A stretch of 64,000 bases of DNA from Hyphomicrobiales bacterium (GCA_025359265.1 JANYHB010000003.1:1-64000); one strand, 5' to 3'. Counted from the stretch's first letter, positions 27,095-35,656 are shown. Numbers and translations are program-made. The notes: generated from the sequence alone by a model not told the origin.

Positions 27095-28270
27095 ATGGTG
27101 ACCCTGCTTCAAACCGCACCCGTTGCGGCATCCTATATTTCCAACGACACGCGCCGCAACCTTGTGGGGCTTTCGCGCGGCTCGTTGACTGATATTCTGG
27201 CCGACGTTGGCGTGGCCGAAAAGCACCGGCGCATGCGCATGCGCCAGCTGTGGCACTGGATGTATAATCGCGGTGTTACTGATTTTTCAGTGATGACGGA
27301 TATTTCCAAAGACATGCAGCGCAAGCTGGATGAAGCCTTTGTAATTGCGCGGCCTGAGGTGGTGACGGAGCAGATTTCCACGGATGGCACGCGCAAGTGG
27401 CTGCTGCGTCTGGCACCGGATGAGCGTGGCGCGCGCCATGAGATTGAAACGGTTTATATCCCGGAAGAAGATCGCGGCACATTATGTATTTCCAGCCAGG
27501 TGGGCTGCACACTCACGTGCACGTTTTGCCACACGGGCACGCAAAAGCTGGTGCGAAATCTAACAGCGGGTGAAATCGCCGGGCAGATCATGCTGGCGCG
27601 CGACAAGATTAAAGATTGGCCCGCAGATTTGGAGGTGAACAAGCAGCCACCGTCATCAGGGCGCTATATCACCAATGTTGTGCTGATGGGCATGGGTGAG
27701 CCGCTTTATAATTTTGATAATGTTAAAGTTGCCATTGATATTGCCTCTGACGGTGAAGGGCTTTCGCTTTCCAAGCGCCGAATCACCTTAAGCACCTCAG
27801 GCGTTGTGCCGGAAATTGTACGGGCAGGGGCAGAGATTGGTTCGTCGCTGGCGATCAGCTTGCATGGCACGACAGATGAAATTCGCAACAAGTTGGTGCC
27901 GCTGAACAAGAAATATAATATTGCGCAGTTGATGGAAGCCTGTCGCAATTATCCCGGGTTATCCAACGCGCGGCGCATCACCTTTGAATATGTGATGCTG
28001 AAAGGCGTGAATGACAGCGTGGCCGATGCCAAGCGCCTCGTGCAATTGCTGAAGGGCATTCCGGCCAAGGTGAATTTGATTCCGTTCAATCCCTGGCCGG
28101 GCACAGCCTATGAATGTTCGGAGTGGGATGTGATCGAAGCCTTTGCTGAAATTTTGAACAATGCGGGATATGCCTCGCCCGTTCGCACACCACGGGGCAG
28201 AGACATCATGGCAGCGTGCGGGCAGCTGAAGAGCGAAAGCCAAAAGGTGTGGGCGAGTGAGCGAACATAA
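27095..28270 (+). CDS. rlmN: dual-specificity 23S rRNA A2503 / tRNA A37 C2-methyltransferase
   Basis: A 391-residue radical SAM enzyme. The cluster motif C-x-x-x-C-x-x-C is at Cys138, Cys142 and Cys145 ([12 protein letters not shown]), with the R-N-L-T-A-G-E-I and M-G-M-G-E-P-L-Y-N signatures and the second catalytic cysteine near the C-terminus (M-A-A-C-G-Q-L). It methylates C2 of A2503 in 23S rRNA and A37 of some tRNAs. rlmN near ialB and argG is a normal context in this order. Confidence 0.96.
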   Translation: MVTLLQTAPVAASYISNDTRRNLVGLSRGSLTDILADVGVAEKHRRMRMRQLWHWMYNRGVTDFSVMTDISKDMQRKLDEAFVIARPEVVTEQISTDGTRKWLLRLAPDERGARHEIETVYIPEEDRGTLCISSQVGCTLTCTFCHTGTQKLVRNLTAGEIAGQIMLARDKIKDWPADLEVNKQPPSSGRYITNVVLMGMGEPLYNFDNVKVAIDIASDGEGLSLSKRRITLSTSGVVPEIVRAGAEIGSSLAISLHGTTDEIRNKLVPLNKKYNIAQLMEACRNYPGLSNARRITFEYVMLKGVNDSVADAKRLVQLLKGIPAKVNLIPFNPWPGTAYECSEWDVIEAFAEILNNAGYASPVRTPRGRDIMAACGQLKSESQKVWASERT

Positions 28271-29035
28271 ATGTATTTGATGTATGTCGATGAAAGCGGC
28301 GATCCAGGTTTAGTCAATTCGCCCACTCCATATTTTGTACTGAGCGGAACTGTGCTTCATGAGTTGCAGTGGCACGAATACATGGAACGACTGCTGAATT
28401 TCCGTAAAAGAATGAAAATTAAATTTGGCTTGGGCGTTCGTGATGAAATTCACGCGGCGGAATTTGTTAGGTCATCCGGCTCCGTGAATTTGCCTCGCCA
28501 CATACGGTACCAAATTTTGTTGCACTACGCGGAAGAACTGGCGCAAATTGATTGGTTGTCGGTAACAAACTTTGTTGTTGCTAAGGCAGGAAAACCTGCA
28601 AATTACGACGTTTTTGAAAATGCATGGAAGGTTCTGTTTCAAAGATTTGAAAACACCCTGATTTACAGAAATTTTCCCGGACCTCACAACGCCGATGATA
28701 GAGGCATAGTGATCTGCGACGATACCAATGGCGGAAAGCTCTCAAAGTTGATGCGAAGAATGGGTAAATATAATCCAATCATAAATCAAATTCACATGGG
28801 GCCGGGTTACCGTGACATGCCGATAAGAAAGATTATTGAAGACCCGAATCTGCGGAGTTCCAAAGACAGCTTGCCAATTCAGTCTGCCGATCTCTGCGCT
28901 TATCTTTTGTACCAATATATTCAGCCAAACGGTTTTGTTAGAAAAGTTGGTGGTCGAAACCTATTCCGCAAATTGGAGCCCGTTTTAAACAAGAGGGCAT
29001 CAACTAGAAACGAATTTGGGATCGTGCATCTCTAG
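28271..29035 (+). CDS. DUF3800-family protein
   Basis: A 254-residue protein with the DUF3800 signature: Y-V-D-E-S-G-D-P-G at residues 5-13, a central I-C-D-D motif, and Q-S-A-D-L-C-A-Y near residue 205. The spaced acidic residues suggest a nuclease-like active site, but no function is established. Its ATG follows the rlmN TAA with no gap, yet it is clearly more AT-rich than rlmN and argG, so it looks inserted between two genes that normally lie close. DUF3800 genes are often found near mobile or defence genes; none is visible here. Confidence 0.85.
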   Translation: MYLMYVDESGDPGLVNSPTPYFVLSGTVLHELQWHEYMERLLNFRKRMKIKFGLGVRDEIHAAEFVRSSGSVNLPRHIRYQILLHYAEELAQIDWLSVTNFVVAKAGKPANYDVFENAWKVLFQRFENTLIYRNFPGPHNADDRGIVICDDTNGGKLSKLMRRMGKYNPIINQIHMGPGYRDMPIRKIIEDPNLRSSKDSLPIQSADLCAYLLYQYIQPNGFVRKVGGRNLFRKLEPVLNKRASTRNEFGIVHL

Positions 29036-29044
29036 AAGGGAAGT

Positions 29045-29064
29045 GGGGGAGCTTTCGCTCCCCC
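29045..29064. repeat. GC-rich hairpin after the DUF3800 gene
   Basis: A perfect 8-base-pair stem gggggagc/gctccccc with a TTTC loop lies ten bases after the DUF3800 stop. No T-run follows it on the plus strand, so it is not a classic intrinsic terminator; it may stabilise the 3' end of the transcript. Confidence 0.55.
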
Positions 29065-29065
29065 G

Positions 29066-29108
29066 GAGAAATCCTACTTTCCGAGAAGAGCTCGGCTTCA
29101 GATTTCTC
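29066..29108. repeat. nested inverted repeat upstream of argG
   Basis: An outer 8-base stem (gagaaatc at 29066-29073 with gatttctc at 29101-29108) encloses an inner 5-base stem (ccgag/ctcgg at 29081-29095). It sits right after the hairpin at 29045-29064, about 100 bases before argG. It could be a leader RNA fold, an attachment-type remnant or a small RNA; nothing known is matched. Confidence 0.4.
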
Positions 29109-29211
29109 ACCAAATATAGGCACTAAACTCGTTTTAGTCCAACTAAACTTGACATTTTGTCCGGTTCAGTGAAACCCACTCAAGTATTCGATTCAATTCA
29201 ATGAGTTAGTC

Positions 29212-30453
29212 ATGTCAAAGATACCCAAAAAAGTCGTCCTGGCCTATTCGGGCGGGCTTGATACTTCGATCATCCTCAAATGGCTGCAGACTGAATATGG
29301 CGCGGAGGTAGTCACCTTCACCGCCGATCTTGGCCAAGGCGGCGAGTTGGCGCCTGCGCGCAAAAAGGCCGAGTTGATGGGCATCAAATCCATCTATGTG
29401 GAAGACGTGCGCGAGGAGTTTATCCGCGATTTTGTTTTCCCCATGTTTCGCGCCAATGCGCTTTATGAAGGCGTTTATCTGCTGGGCACATCCATCGCGC
29501 GGCCGCTGATCGCCAAGCGCTTGATTGAGATTGCCGCCGAAACTGGGGCGGACGCCATCGCCCATGGAGCCACCGGCAAGGGCAATGATCAAGTGCGCTT
29601 TGAACTGACCGCCTATGCGCTGAACCCCGACATCAAGGTGATCGCGCCCTGGCGCGAATGGCAATTCAAGAGCCGCACTGATTTGTTGGCCTTCGCCGAA
29701 CAACACCAAATACCAGTGCCAAAAGATAAGCGCGGCGATGCGCCGTTTTCAGTGGATGCGAATTTGCTGCATTCCTCGTCGGAAGGCAAAGTTTTGGAAG
29801 ACCCTTGGGTGGAAGCGCCGCCCTATGTGTATCAGCGCACCATCGCGCCTGAGGATGCGCCAGATAAACCAGAATATATCGAGATCGAATTCAAGACGGG
29901 TGACCCAGTGGCGATCAATGGCAAGGCAATGTCTCCCGCCTCGCTGTTCACCGCGCTCAACCAATACGGCCATGACAATGGCATTGGGCGGCTTGATCTG
30001 GTGGAAAACCGCTTCGTCGGCATGAAGTCGCGCGGGGTTTATGAAACGCCGGGCGGCACAATTTTATCGGTGGCGCACCGCGCGATGGAAAGCCTCACAC
30101 TTGATCGCGAAGCCGCCCATCTAAAAGATTCGATCATGCCGAAATATGCCGAGCTGATTTATTACGGCTTCTGGTTTGCGCCTGAGCGCGAGATGTTGCA
30201 GGCTATGATCGACAAAAGCCAAGTGCATGTGGAAGGCGTAGTGCGCCTCAAGCTCTACAAGGGCAACGTGATTGTTGTGGGCCGCAAATCTCCGAAGTCA
30301 CTTTACAATAATGATCTTGTGACTTTTGAAGATGATCGCGGCGCTTATGATCAGAAAGACGCGGCGGGGTTCATTCGGCTGAATGCCCTGCGCCTGCGCA
30401 CGCTGGCGGCAAGAAAGCGGCTGGGCTCAAACCAGGGCGATGTTGCAACTTGA
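29212..30453 (+). CDS. argG: argininosuccinate synthase
   Basis: A 413-residue enzyme that joins citrulline and aspartate with ATP in arginine synthesis. It has the P-loop A-Y-S-G-G-L-D-T-S at residues 10-18, the [14 protein letters not shown] signature and the E-T-P-G-G-T region. Length is standard. TTGACA is present at 29149-29154, 58 bases before the start, but no good -10 box lies 16-18 bases after it. Confidence 0.97.
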   Translation: MSKIPKKVVLAYSGGLDTSIILKWLQTEYGAEVVTFTADLGQGGELAPARKKAELMGIKSIYVEDVREEFIRDFVFPMFRANALYEGVYLLGTSIARPLIAKRLIEIAAETGADAIAHGATGKGNDQVRFELTAYALNPDIKVIAPWREWQFKSRTDLLAFAEQHQIPVPKDKRGDAPFSVDANLLHSSSEGKVLEDPWVEAPPYVYQRTIAPEDAPDKPEYIEIEFKTGDPVAINGKAMSPASLFTALNQYGHDNGIGRLDLVENRFVGMKSRGVYETPGGTILSVAHRAMESLTLDREAAHLKDSIMPKYAELIYYGFWFAPEREMLQAMIDKSQVHVEGVVRLKLYKGNVIVVGRKSPKSLYNNDLVTFEDDRGAYDQKDAAGFIRLNALRLRTLAARKRLGSNQGDVAT

Positions 30454-30531
30454 CAGATTGTTCTCAATCCTCCAGCTAGGAATTGAAACAACGCGTTTAT
30501 CACGCTCACTTCATCAAATGGTGCATTGTAT

Positions 30532-30942
30532 ATGTTAAAGCCTAAGCCATTGCTCAGCCCTTATGTTTTTGGCCAATCGATTTTCAATTGGCTGCCTTTG
30601 CCCGCAGAGGTGGGCCAAGCCGTTGAGCTTCCCATACCGCCGGTTGAAGGATTTAATGAAGCTTTGGTTTTTGTTTCGGCCACGTGCTCCGGTGCGGCCC
30701 AAGGTCCACACTATTATGCCATTTTCACCAAGGCCCTGGATGGCGGGCCCGTGGCACATCACCATCTTTTTTTGGCAGGCGGCAATGTTGACGGCGGTTC
30801 AACGATTAACTCTGACAATATCTGGGTGAGGATCCCGGATAAGGGCTTGCCGCGCGTCGTATATGTGCAAAAAATGGCGGGCGAACCTTTGCCTGCATCG
30901 GAAAACTTTAAATCTGGAATTGCCTTTTTGTCTTTCCGATGA
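30532..30942 (+). CDS. hypothetical protein
   Basis: A 136-residue protein that I do not recognise. There is no signal peptide or membrane helix. It looks beta-rich, with alternating hydrophobic residues (L-V-F-V-S-A-T, W-V-R-I-P-D-K-G, V-V-Y-V-Q-K). The ATG at 30532 was chosen over an in-frame TTG six bases upstream. It ends 37 bases before rfbF and points the same way, so it may belong to the start of the polysaccharide locus. Confidence 0.6.
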   Translation: MLKPKPLLSPYVFGQSIFNWLPLPAEVGQAVELPIPPVEGFNEALVFVSATCSGAAQGPHYYAIFTKALDGGPVAHHHLFLAGGNVDGGSTINSDNIWVRIPDKGLPRVVYVQKMAGEPLPASENFKSGIAFLSFR

Positions 30943-30979
30943 TGTTTGCGAATAATGCCTTGATTGAGGGATTGATGAA

Positions 30980-31750
30980 ATGAAAGCAGTTATTCTTGCA
31001 GGCGGCTTGGGCACACGAATTTCAGAAGAATCCAGCACCAGGCCAAAGCCGATGATTGAAGTGGGCGGCAAGCCCATTCTTTGGCACATCATGAAATACT
31101 ACGCCCATCATGGCATCACCGATTTTGTGATTTGTCTTGGCTACCGCGGCTATATGATCAAAGAATATTTCGCAAATTTTATTCTGCATTCGTCTGATGT
31201 AACTGTCGATGCGCGAAATGGAAAAATTGAATATCACAGCAACACGGCAGAGCCTTGGCGCGTGACGCTGATTGACACTGGCGAAGATACGATGACAGGC
31301 GGCCGCCTGAAGCGCATTGCAAAATATCTGACGCCAGGTGAAAGTTTTTGTATGACTTACGGTGATGGGGTATCAGATGTTGATATCACCAAGCTCATCG
31401 CATTTCACCAAAGCCACGGCAAACTGGCCACCGTGACGGCCGTGTTAACGCCGGGCCGCTTTGGCTTATTGGAACTTGAAGGCGATGTGGTCTCGCGCTT
31501 TGTAGAAAAGCCTCCGGGCGACAATGCCTTGATCAACGGCGGTTATTTTGTTCTCGAACCCGCGGTGCTGGATCGTATTGAGGGTGACGGCACGTCTTGG
31601 GAGTTTGAGCCGCTGGCCAGCTTGGCACGTGATCATGAGCTGGTAGCTTTTCGGCACCGGGGTTTCTGGCAACCGATGGACACGTTGCGCGATAAAATCA
31701 ATCTCGAAAAAATGTGGGACAGCGGCAAAGCGCCGTGGCGGGTTTTGTAA
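30980..31750 (+). CDS. rfbF: glucose-1-phosphate cytidylyltransferase
   Basis: A 256-residue nucleotidyltransferase. The N-terminal L-A-G-G-L-G-T-R-I-S-E-E is the sugar-nucleotide synthase loop in its RfbF form, followed by K-P-M-I-E-V-G-G-K-P-I-L-W-H, Y-G-D-G-V-S-D-V-D and F-W-Q-P-M-D-T. It makes CDP-glucose from CTP and glucose-1-phosphate, the entry to CDP-linked 6-deoxy and dideoxy sugars. Its usual partner rfbG lies 7.1 kb away on the other strand. Confidence 0.94.
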   Translation: MKAVILAGGLGTRISEESSTRPKPMIEVGGKPILWHIMKYYAHHGITDFVICLGYRGYMIKEYFANFILHSSDVTVDARNGKIEYHSNTAEPWRVTLIDTGEDTMTGGRLKRIAKYLTPGESFCMTYGDGVSDVDITKLIAFHQSHGKLATVTAVLTPGRFGLLELEGDVVSRFVEKPPGDNALINGGYFVLEPAVLDRIEGDGTSWEFEPLASLARDHELVAFRHRGFWQPMDTLRDKINLEKMWDSGKAPWRVL

Positions 31751-31849
31751 ACCAAGCCGGCAGCTATTCTACTTTTTGGGCTTGATGATTAAGCCTTGGC
31801 CAGTTGGCAGGGGCGCGATCGCAACGTTTTTGGATGCCGCAAAAGCATT

Positions 31850-32416
31850 TCACATATCATATTGGGCAACAAAATCCGCCCATAAATAATCATCAATGAT
31901 GATGACGGCACCCGGTACAATCCGATCCCAGAGCTGCTCAATTACCTTTTTTTCGCTGTACGCGTTGTTCAGATCCACCAGCAAATACGCAATCTTGTCT
32001 ATTGGAACTGTTGACAGCGATTCCGGCAGCACGCCGCGCACCAACTTGGCATTTTTGAACGGCTTGAAGTTGCGTTCCGCAATCGCAAACACATCCCGAT
32101 AAATATTCTCATTTGAGTGTCGTGACTTTGCCTGTTCTGCTTCGGCAACCGTCTCAAGAGGGATGCCGTCAAATGTGTCGAACAAGTAAAACTGGCGGTG
32201 GTGTTTATCGAAATCAAGGGTATGGCAAACAACAAGAGAAAACAGGCCAGTGTGAACGCCACACTCAACAAAGTCGCCTTCCAGCCCCAGTGCCTGCTGC
32301 GCGGCCCACAATGCTATCCGTGCACGCCAGCGCACGTCGGGCACGCCTGTTGGCCATCCTTCCACGTTAGCCTGCCGGGTCACTTCCCATGCCGCGGCAA
32401 AACTCGGTTCGTCCAT
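31850..32416 (-). CDS. TylF/MycF-type SAM methyltransferase, truncated at the C-terminus
   Basis: A 188-residue frame with the Rossmann core of the TylF/MycF/NovP O-methyltransferase family: E-G-W-P-T-G-V-P-D-V-R-W-R, G-D-F-V-E-C-G-V-H-T-G, F-D-T-F-D-G-I-P, Y-L-L-V-D-L-N-N-A-Y and the metal-binding I-I-I-D-D-Y. Members methylate sugar hydroxyls. It ends early at TGA (31850-31852); the next 26 in-frame codons encode the expected C-terminal strand with L-P-T-G-Q-G. The ATG at 32416 probably exists only because of an extra G that broke a fusion with the upstream coil. Confidence 0.75.
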   Translation of the reverse strand: MDEPSFAAAWEVTRQANVEGWPTGVPDVRWRARIALWAAQQALGLEGDFVECGVHTGLFSLVVCHTLDFDKHHRQFYLFDTFDGIPLETVAEAEQAKSRHSNENIYRDVFAIAERNFKPFKNAKLVRGVLPESLSTVPIDKIAYLLVDLNNAYSEKKVIEQLWDRIVPGAVIIIDDYLWADFVAQYDM

Positions 32417-32690
32417 AAATTATCATGCCGTCAGAAATATTGCTGTTGGCCTTGGTAACTTCGCCCCAAAGCCGCTCCACCTGTTTCAAACGTTCGCCAT
32501 TTTCGGCAACCAGGCTCTCATTCAATTCAACCTGCTTGGCATAGGCTGCCGAAAGGTGTTCAATCGTCGCAACGCGTTGGCGGTCACCCGCAACCAGGCG
32601 TTCAACTGTTTTTGTAAGTTCTAAATCAATCATATTGTGCTGATCAACATTGGCGACCAGCGCCGAATTTGAGTCTGAAAGCCGCTCCAC
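32367..32690 (-). CDS. coiled-coil fragment (second copy of the 210-bp duplication)
   Basis: A 107-codon frame that starts right after a TAG stop and holds copy A of the duplicated coil segment: L-E-L-T-K-T-V-E-R-L-V, R-Q-R-V-A-T-I-E-H-L. Copy A has CAG where copy B has TAG. Beyond the coil the frame runs about 50 bases into the start of the TylF methyltransferase frame and then stops. It is best seen as part of the broken composite gene, not as an independent protein. Confidence 0.45.
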   Translation of the reverse strand: MERLSDSNSALVANVDQHNMIDLELTKTVERLVAGDRQRVATIEHLSAAYAKQVELNESLVAENGERLKQVERLWGEVTKANSNISDGMIIYGRTEFCRGMGSDPAG

Positions 32691-32887
32691 CTATTTCAAA
32701 CGTTCGCCATTTTCGGCAACCAGGCTCTCATTCAATTCAACCTGCTTGGCATGGGCTGCCGAAAGGTGTTCAATCGTCGCAACGCGTTGGCGGTCACCCG
32801 CAACTAGGCGTTCAACTGTTTTTGTAAGTTCTAAATCAATCATATTGTGCTGATCAACATTGGTGACCAGCGCCAAATTTGAGTCTG
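32468..32887 (-). repeat. 210-bp in-frame tandem duplication
   Basis: Two copies lie head to tail, 32468-32677 (A) and 32678-32887 (B). I count five single-base differences over 210 bases, so the copies are about 98 percent identical and the duplication is recent. The unit is exactly 70 codons and keeps the coil frame. One difference turns CAG into the TAG stop at 32691-32693 in copy B; three change amino acids (Tyr/His, Ala/Thr, Ser/Leu) and one is silent. Confidence 0.95.
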
Positions 32888-33056
32888 CCAGCCGCACGAT
32901 CGTTGCCACGCGATCCTGCTCTGAGGCCATCAACCGCTCAATCGTTGCAACCCGCACTTGGTCCAACGCTGACAAACGTGCAATAGTTTCGGCCAGTTCG
33001 CGTTTGGAATTGGCGAGCTGTTCTGTGAGTTCTACAATATCGCTAGACCCACTCAA
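32691..33056 (-). CDS. coiled-coil fragment (first copy)
   Basis: A 121-codon frame from a TTG at 33056, rich in Leu, Glu, Ala, Arg and Val. A 14-residue unit recurs (R-V-A-T-I-E-R-L then six residues and R-V-A-T-I-V-R-L), two heptads long, as expected for a dimeric coiled coil. The same frame is open upstream of the TTG into the 3' end of the FkbM gene, giving a Pro-rich linker. No separate ribosome site is evident. Interpreted as the linker of the composite methyltransferase. Confidence 0.5.
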   Translation of the reverse strand: MSGSSDIVELTEQLANSKRELAETIARLSALDQVRVATIERLMASEQDRVATIVRLADSNLALVTNVDQHNMIDLELTKTVERLVAGDRQRVATIEHLSAAHAKQVELNESLVAENGERLK

Positions 33057-33058
33057 AT

Positions 33059-34141
33059 CTAACTCAATGGGCCATGAATTTTCTGGTCGCGGTGGTGCAG
33101 CAACTTGGGGCTTACCCCTTTGACAATGCTGAACACCGCCGAGTCAAGCTGGGCGCGGCTTTTGACAGCCAACAGATTGAAGCCATGTGGAGGGCCTGAA
33201 ATAATGGCGCTATCAATCTCCACAAGTTCAACTTTTTTTCCACTCATGGCTTCATTTCCCTGGTAATCGCGAATGGCAAAAACCTCATAGCCTTTTTCGA
33301 TCATCAAGGCGCAAAGTTCAGTGTGGCGCAGGCCGCGGCTCCAATCGGTATAGGCGGCGTGAATTTCACAGATAAGAGCGGGTGCTTGGCCCGCAGGCGC
33401 ACTGAGCGTTTCGGTGGCACCGCGCAGCGCTTCAAATTCACCGCCCTCAATGTCCAACATCACCACATCAATCTTTTTCAGGCCTTTTCCGCGCACGTAA
33501 GAGTCTATGCTGCGCGATGGAAAGGTCTTGGCGTTGGCGCTTTCGCCGAGTTTTGGTTTGGCATGGCTGTCATCGCCTGCTAGTTCAATGCGCACACCGT
33601 CCACCGACCAAAGCGCTTCAGCGTTGACGATAACATTCGTGATGCCGTTGTCGTCCAGGTTACTCTTGAGAACGGCCAAATTTTCAGGAGAAAGTTCAAA
33701 ACAATGGCATTGTCCGCCTTGTGCCAATACTTTGGCCACAAACAGCGCATGATCACCAAAATAGGCCCCACCAATAATCACGTTTTGTGCACCGGTTGAA
33801 AGACTCACAATGGAGCGGGTAGTCTGTGGCTCCCACACATGATCAGGGAAGTTGGGCTGTGCCATTAAAAATTCACGGGCGATGCGCGATGAATAGCGGA
33901 AATTGAATTTCAGTCCGTTTGAAACTTGGCGGGAGTACATAGAATTGTTGTCAACAAGGAAATCCACCAAAGGGCCGCTCAAGTCTTCGCGCAAGTTGCG
34001 GTCTGTGTTGGGTTGGTAGCGCTTTTCGATAGACACCAGGCAAGCGATAATTTCATCACGCGCGTCGGGATGCTCGGCTAAGAATTCACGGACAGATGCA
34101 AGAGTTCCATAAGATTTTGCGTTGCTTGCGTAAATATTCAC
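33059..34141 (-). CDS. FkbM-family SAM methyltransferase (N-terminal part of a composite gene)
   Basis: A 360-codon frame with a Methyltransf_21 (FkbM) domain at about residues 110-300: V-I-I-G-G-A-Y-F-G-D-H-A SAM loop, C-F-E-L-S-P-E-N, V-D-V-V-M-L-D-I-E-G-G-E-F and A-L-I-C-E-I-H. FkbM enzymes O-methylate sugars or polyketides. The N-terminal 100 residues are helical and specific to this protein. The start is a GTG at 34141 with GGAG upstream. The last about 22 residues are probably out of frame because of a one-base deletion at 33115-33118; the true protein likely continued into the coiled coil. Confidence 0.8.
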   Translation of the reverse strand: MNIYASNAKSYGTLASVREFLAEHPDARDEIIACLVSIEKRYQPNTDRNLREDLSGPLVDFLVDNNSMYSRQVSNGLKFNFRYSSRIAREFLMAQPNFPDHVWEPQTTRSIVSLSTGAQNVIIGGAYFGDHALFVAKVLAQGGQCHCFELSPENLAVLKSNLDDNGITNVIVNAEALWSVDGVRIELAGDDSHAKPKLGESANAKTFPSRSIDSYVRGKGLKKIDVVMLDIEGGEFEALRGATETLSAPAGQAPALICEIHAAYTDWSRGLRHTELCALMIEKGYEVFAIRDYQGNEAMSGKKVELVEIDSAIISGPPHGFNLLAVKSRAQLDSAVFSIVKGVSPKLLHHRDQKIHGPLS

Positions 34142-34390
34142 TCACACTCTCCAAAGTATTTCCGTTCGTATTGGTATAAGCTATAGTTCATGTCTGCACA
34201 TAACTTACCTGCGAAAAAAAGAAAAACCCCAAGTGTAGTCTTGCTCTACAGCATCTCATTTATAAGCAAAAGCTGAAAACGCGACTTTCATGAATTGATT
34301 TGTTCACTGATTGTTTCAGCTCCTATCGATTCATTGTCGCCACAGAACTCGTCCGCTAAAGTTTATTTTTATTGTGGGTTTTCAGAAAAA

Positions 34391-35656
34391 ATGTCCAATC
34401 CTCGGTTTAGTATTGTTATTCCCACGCGGTCTAGGCCCCATACGCTGCAATTCACCCTGCAAACATGTTTGAACCAAACCTTCCAAGATTATGAAGTTGT
34501 GGTATGTGATAACTTTGGACCAGCAGAAACCCAGGTAATGGTGAAAGCCTTTGGTTCTGCGCACATTGTTTACCACCGCTCAAACACACCCCTGTGCATG
34601 CGTGACAATTGGGAACTGGCTTACCGCCAAACGCGGGGCGACTATGTGATTTTTATCGGCGATGATGATGGCCTGGCCCCTTATGCGCTTTTTCAGCTTG
34701 ATGCCTTTTTGAAGCAGAATGATACCCCGGCCATCACCTGGAAGTGCGGGGCCTACACGTGGCCTGATGTGGCGCAGCGTGAACTGGCCAATCAACTGAA
34801 AATTCCCGTATCAAGGCACTTGGCTTGGCGCGACGGCCGCAGCGCCATTCGAGCGGTAGTGAATGGCCGCATGCCCGCCAGCTGGTTGCCCAACATCTAT
34901 CACGGCATGGTTTCGCGAAAGCTGATCGAGAAAATTCTGGCGCATTCCAACCAGCTTTTTGGCGGCTATATGGTGGATACTTATTCCAGCTTCGCTGTTG
35001 CGTATTTTGCAGGGCATTATGCCCAGATGAGTGCGCCCATGTCGATTTCTGGATTTTCAGGCGACAGCCACAACGTCGCATTCAATTATTTGCGCGGAAA
35101 GCACGCCAACACGCAACGGTATAGAGAAGATAATGCACGTGGTGGGGTTAAACTGCATCCATGGGTGCCCTATTTACCAACCAGTTGGACAGCGGTGGGA
35201 GATTCTTTTCTTGCGGCGAAGCAGGATTTATTCCCCGACGACAAAACCATGGTGTTTGATCGCCGGTTCTATATCAAAAAGCTGCTTGACAAACCGCCCA
35301 TTGATGCACTTTCGGATTGGCCTTTGATGGTGGGCGAAATCAGGCAAACGCTGGCAGACGATGCAGATTTAGCAGCGTGGTTTGAGAGACAAATTTTAAA
35401 AATTCTGCCAAAGGTCACCGCCCGGGAATCTTACCGCAATCTGTGGGAAGATGTTCGCGGCATTAGCCTTAATCTCGATTCGCGTGCCTTCTCCGTCAGC
35501 ACCGTTGCCGATGCAGTTGCTTTCATAGCAAGGGTGTTGGATTATTCGCAAATGCCAATAGCATGGACGCATGGAATAATTGAATATGTGGGCGTGGCGG
35601 AGCGTTGGAGAATAGGTAGACGGTTGGCCGCATTGAAAACCATTAATCCAAATTAG
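34391..35656 (+). CDS. GT2-family glycosyltransferase
   Basis: A 421-residue GT-A glycosyltransferase. After R-F-S-I-V-I-P-T-R-S-R-P-H-T-L it shows V-V-V-C-D-N-F and the metal site I-G-D-D-D-G near residue 100. The C-terminal 250 residues contain Y-H-G-M-V-S-R-K and are shared with the convergent glycosyltransferase at 35643-37103, so the two are paralogues. The ATG at 34391 starts the domain exactly. It is soluble, so it probably acts at the cytosolic face in glycan assembly. Confidence 0.88.
   Translation: MSNPRFSIVIPTRSRPHTLQFTLQTCLNQTFQDYEVVVCDNFGPAETQVMVKAFGSAHIVYHRSNTPLCMRDNWELAYRQTRGDYVIFIGDDDGLAPYALFQLDAFLKQNDTPAITWKCGAYTWPDVAQRELANQLKIPVSRHLAWRDGRSAIRAVVNGRMPASWLPNIYHGMVSRKLIEKILAHSNQLFGGYMVDTYSSFAVAYFAGHYAQMSAPMSISGFSGDSHNVAFNYLRGKHANTQRYREDNARGGVKLHPWVPYLPTSWTAVGDSFLAAKQDLFPDDKTMVFDRRFYIKKLLDKPPIDALSDWPLMVGEIRQTLADDADLAAWFERQILKILPKVTARESYRNLWEDVRGISLNLDSRAFSVSTVADAVAFIARVLDYSQMPIAWTHGIIEYVGVAERWRIGRRLAALKTINPN

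Larger units (their letters stand above)
31769..34141 (-). pseudogene. broken composite gene: FkbM methyltransferase + coiled coil + TylF methyltransferase
   Basis: Four successive minus-strand frames appear to be pieces of one gene of about 790 codons. The FkbM frame ends at 33059, but shifting by one base in the run of four C at 33115-33118 (plus strand) continues it through V-A-A-P-P-R-P-E-N-S-W-P into the coiled-coil frame. That frame is stopped by a TAG at 32691-32693, where the duplicated copy has CAG (Gln). The second coil piece runs up to G-M-I-I-Y; removing one G at 32413-32414 joins it to D-E-P-S-F-A-A-A-W-E of the TylF domain. The TylF domain hits a TGA at 31850-31852, after which the same frame gives L-P-T-G-Q-G-L-I-I-K-P, the usual family C-terminus, and a final TAG at 31769. 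Two indels and two stops suggest decay; assembly error in G/C runs is the main alternative for the indels. Confidence 0.7.

Noticed and set aside
29045-29064. Hairpin after the DUF3800 gene as an intrinsic terminator
   Set aside because: The stem is strong but no T-run follows on either strand, so it is listed only as a repeat.
31850-31852. In-frame TGA in the TylF methyltransferase read as selenocysteine
   Set aside because: No SECIS-like hairpin was seen right after it, and the family has no cysteine or selenocysteine at this position. Two frameshifts and a TAG in the same gene point to decay.
32468-32887. 210-bp direct repeat as an insertion-sequence end or CRISPR
   Set aside because: It lies in frame inside one coding region, has only two copies without spacers, and no transposase is near.
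32413-33118. Programmed ribosomal frameshifting between FkbM, coil and TylF frames
   Set aside because: The sites lack slippery heptamers, need shifts in opposite directions, and would still leave two stop codons unexplained.
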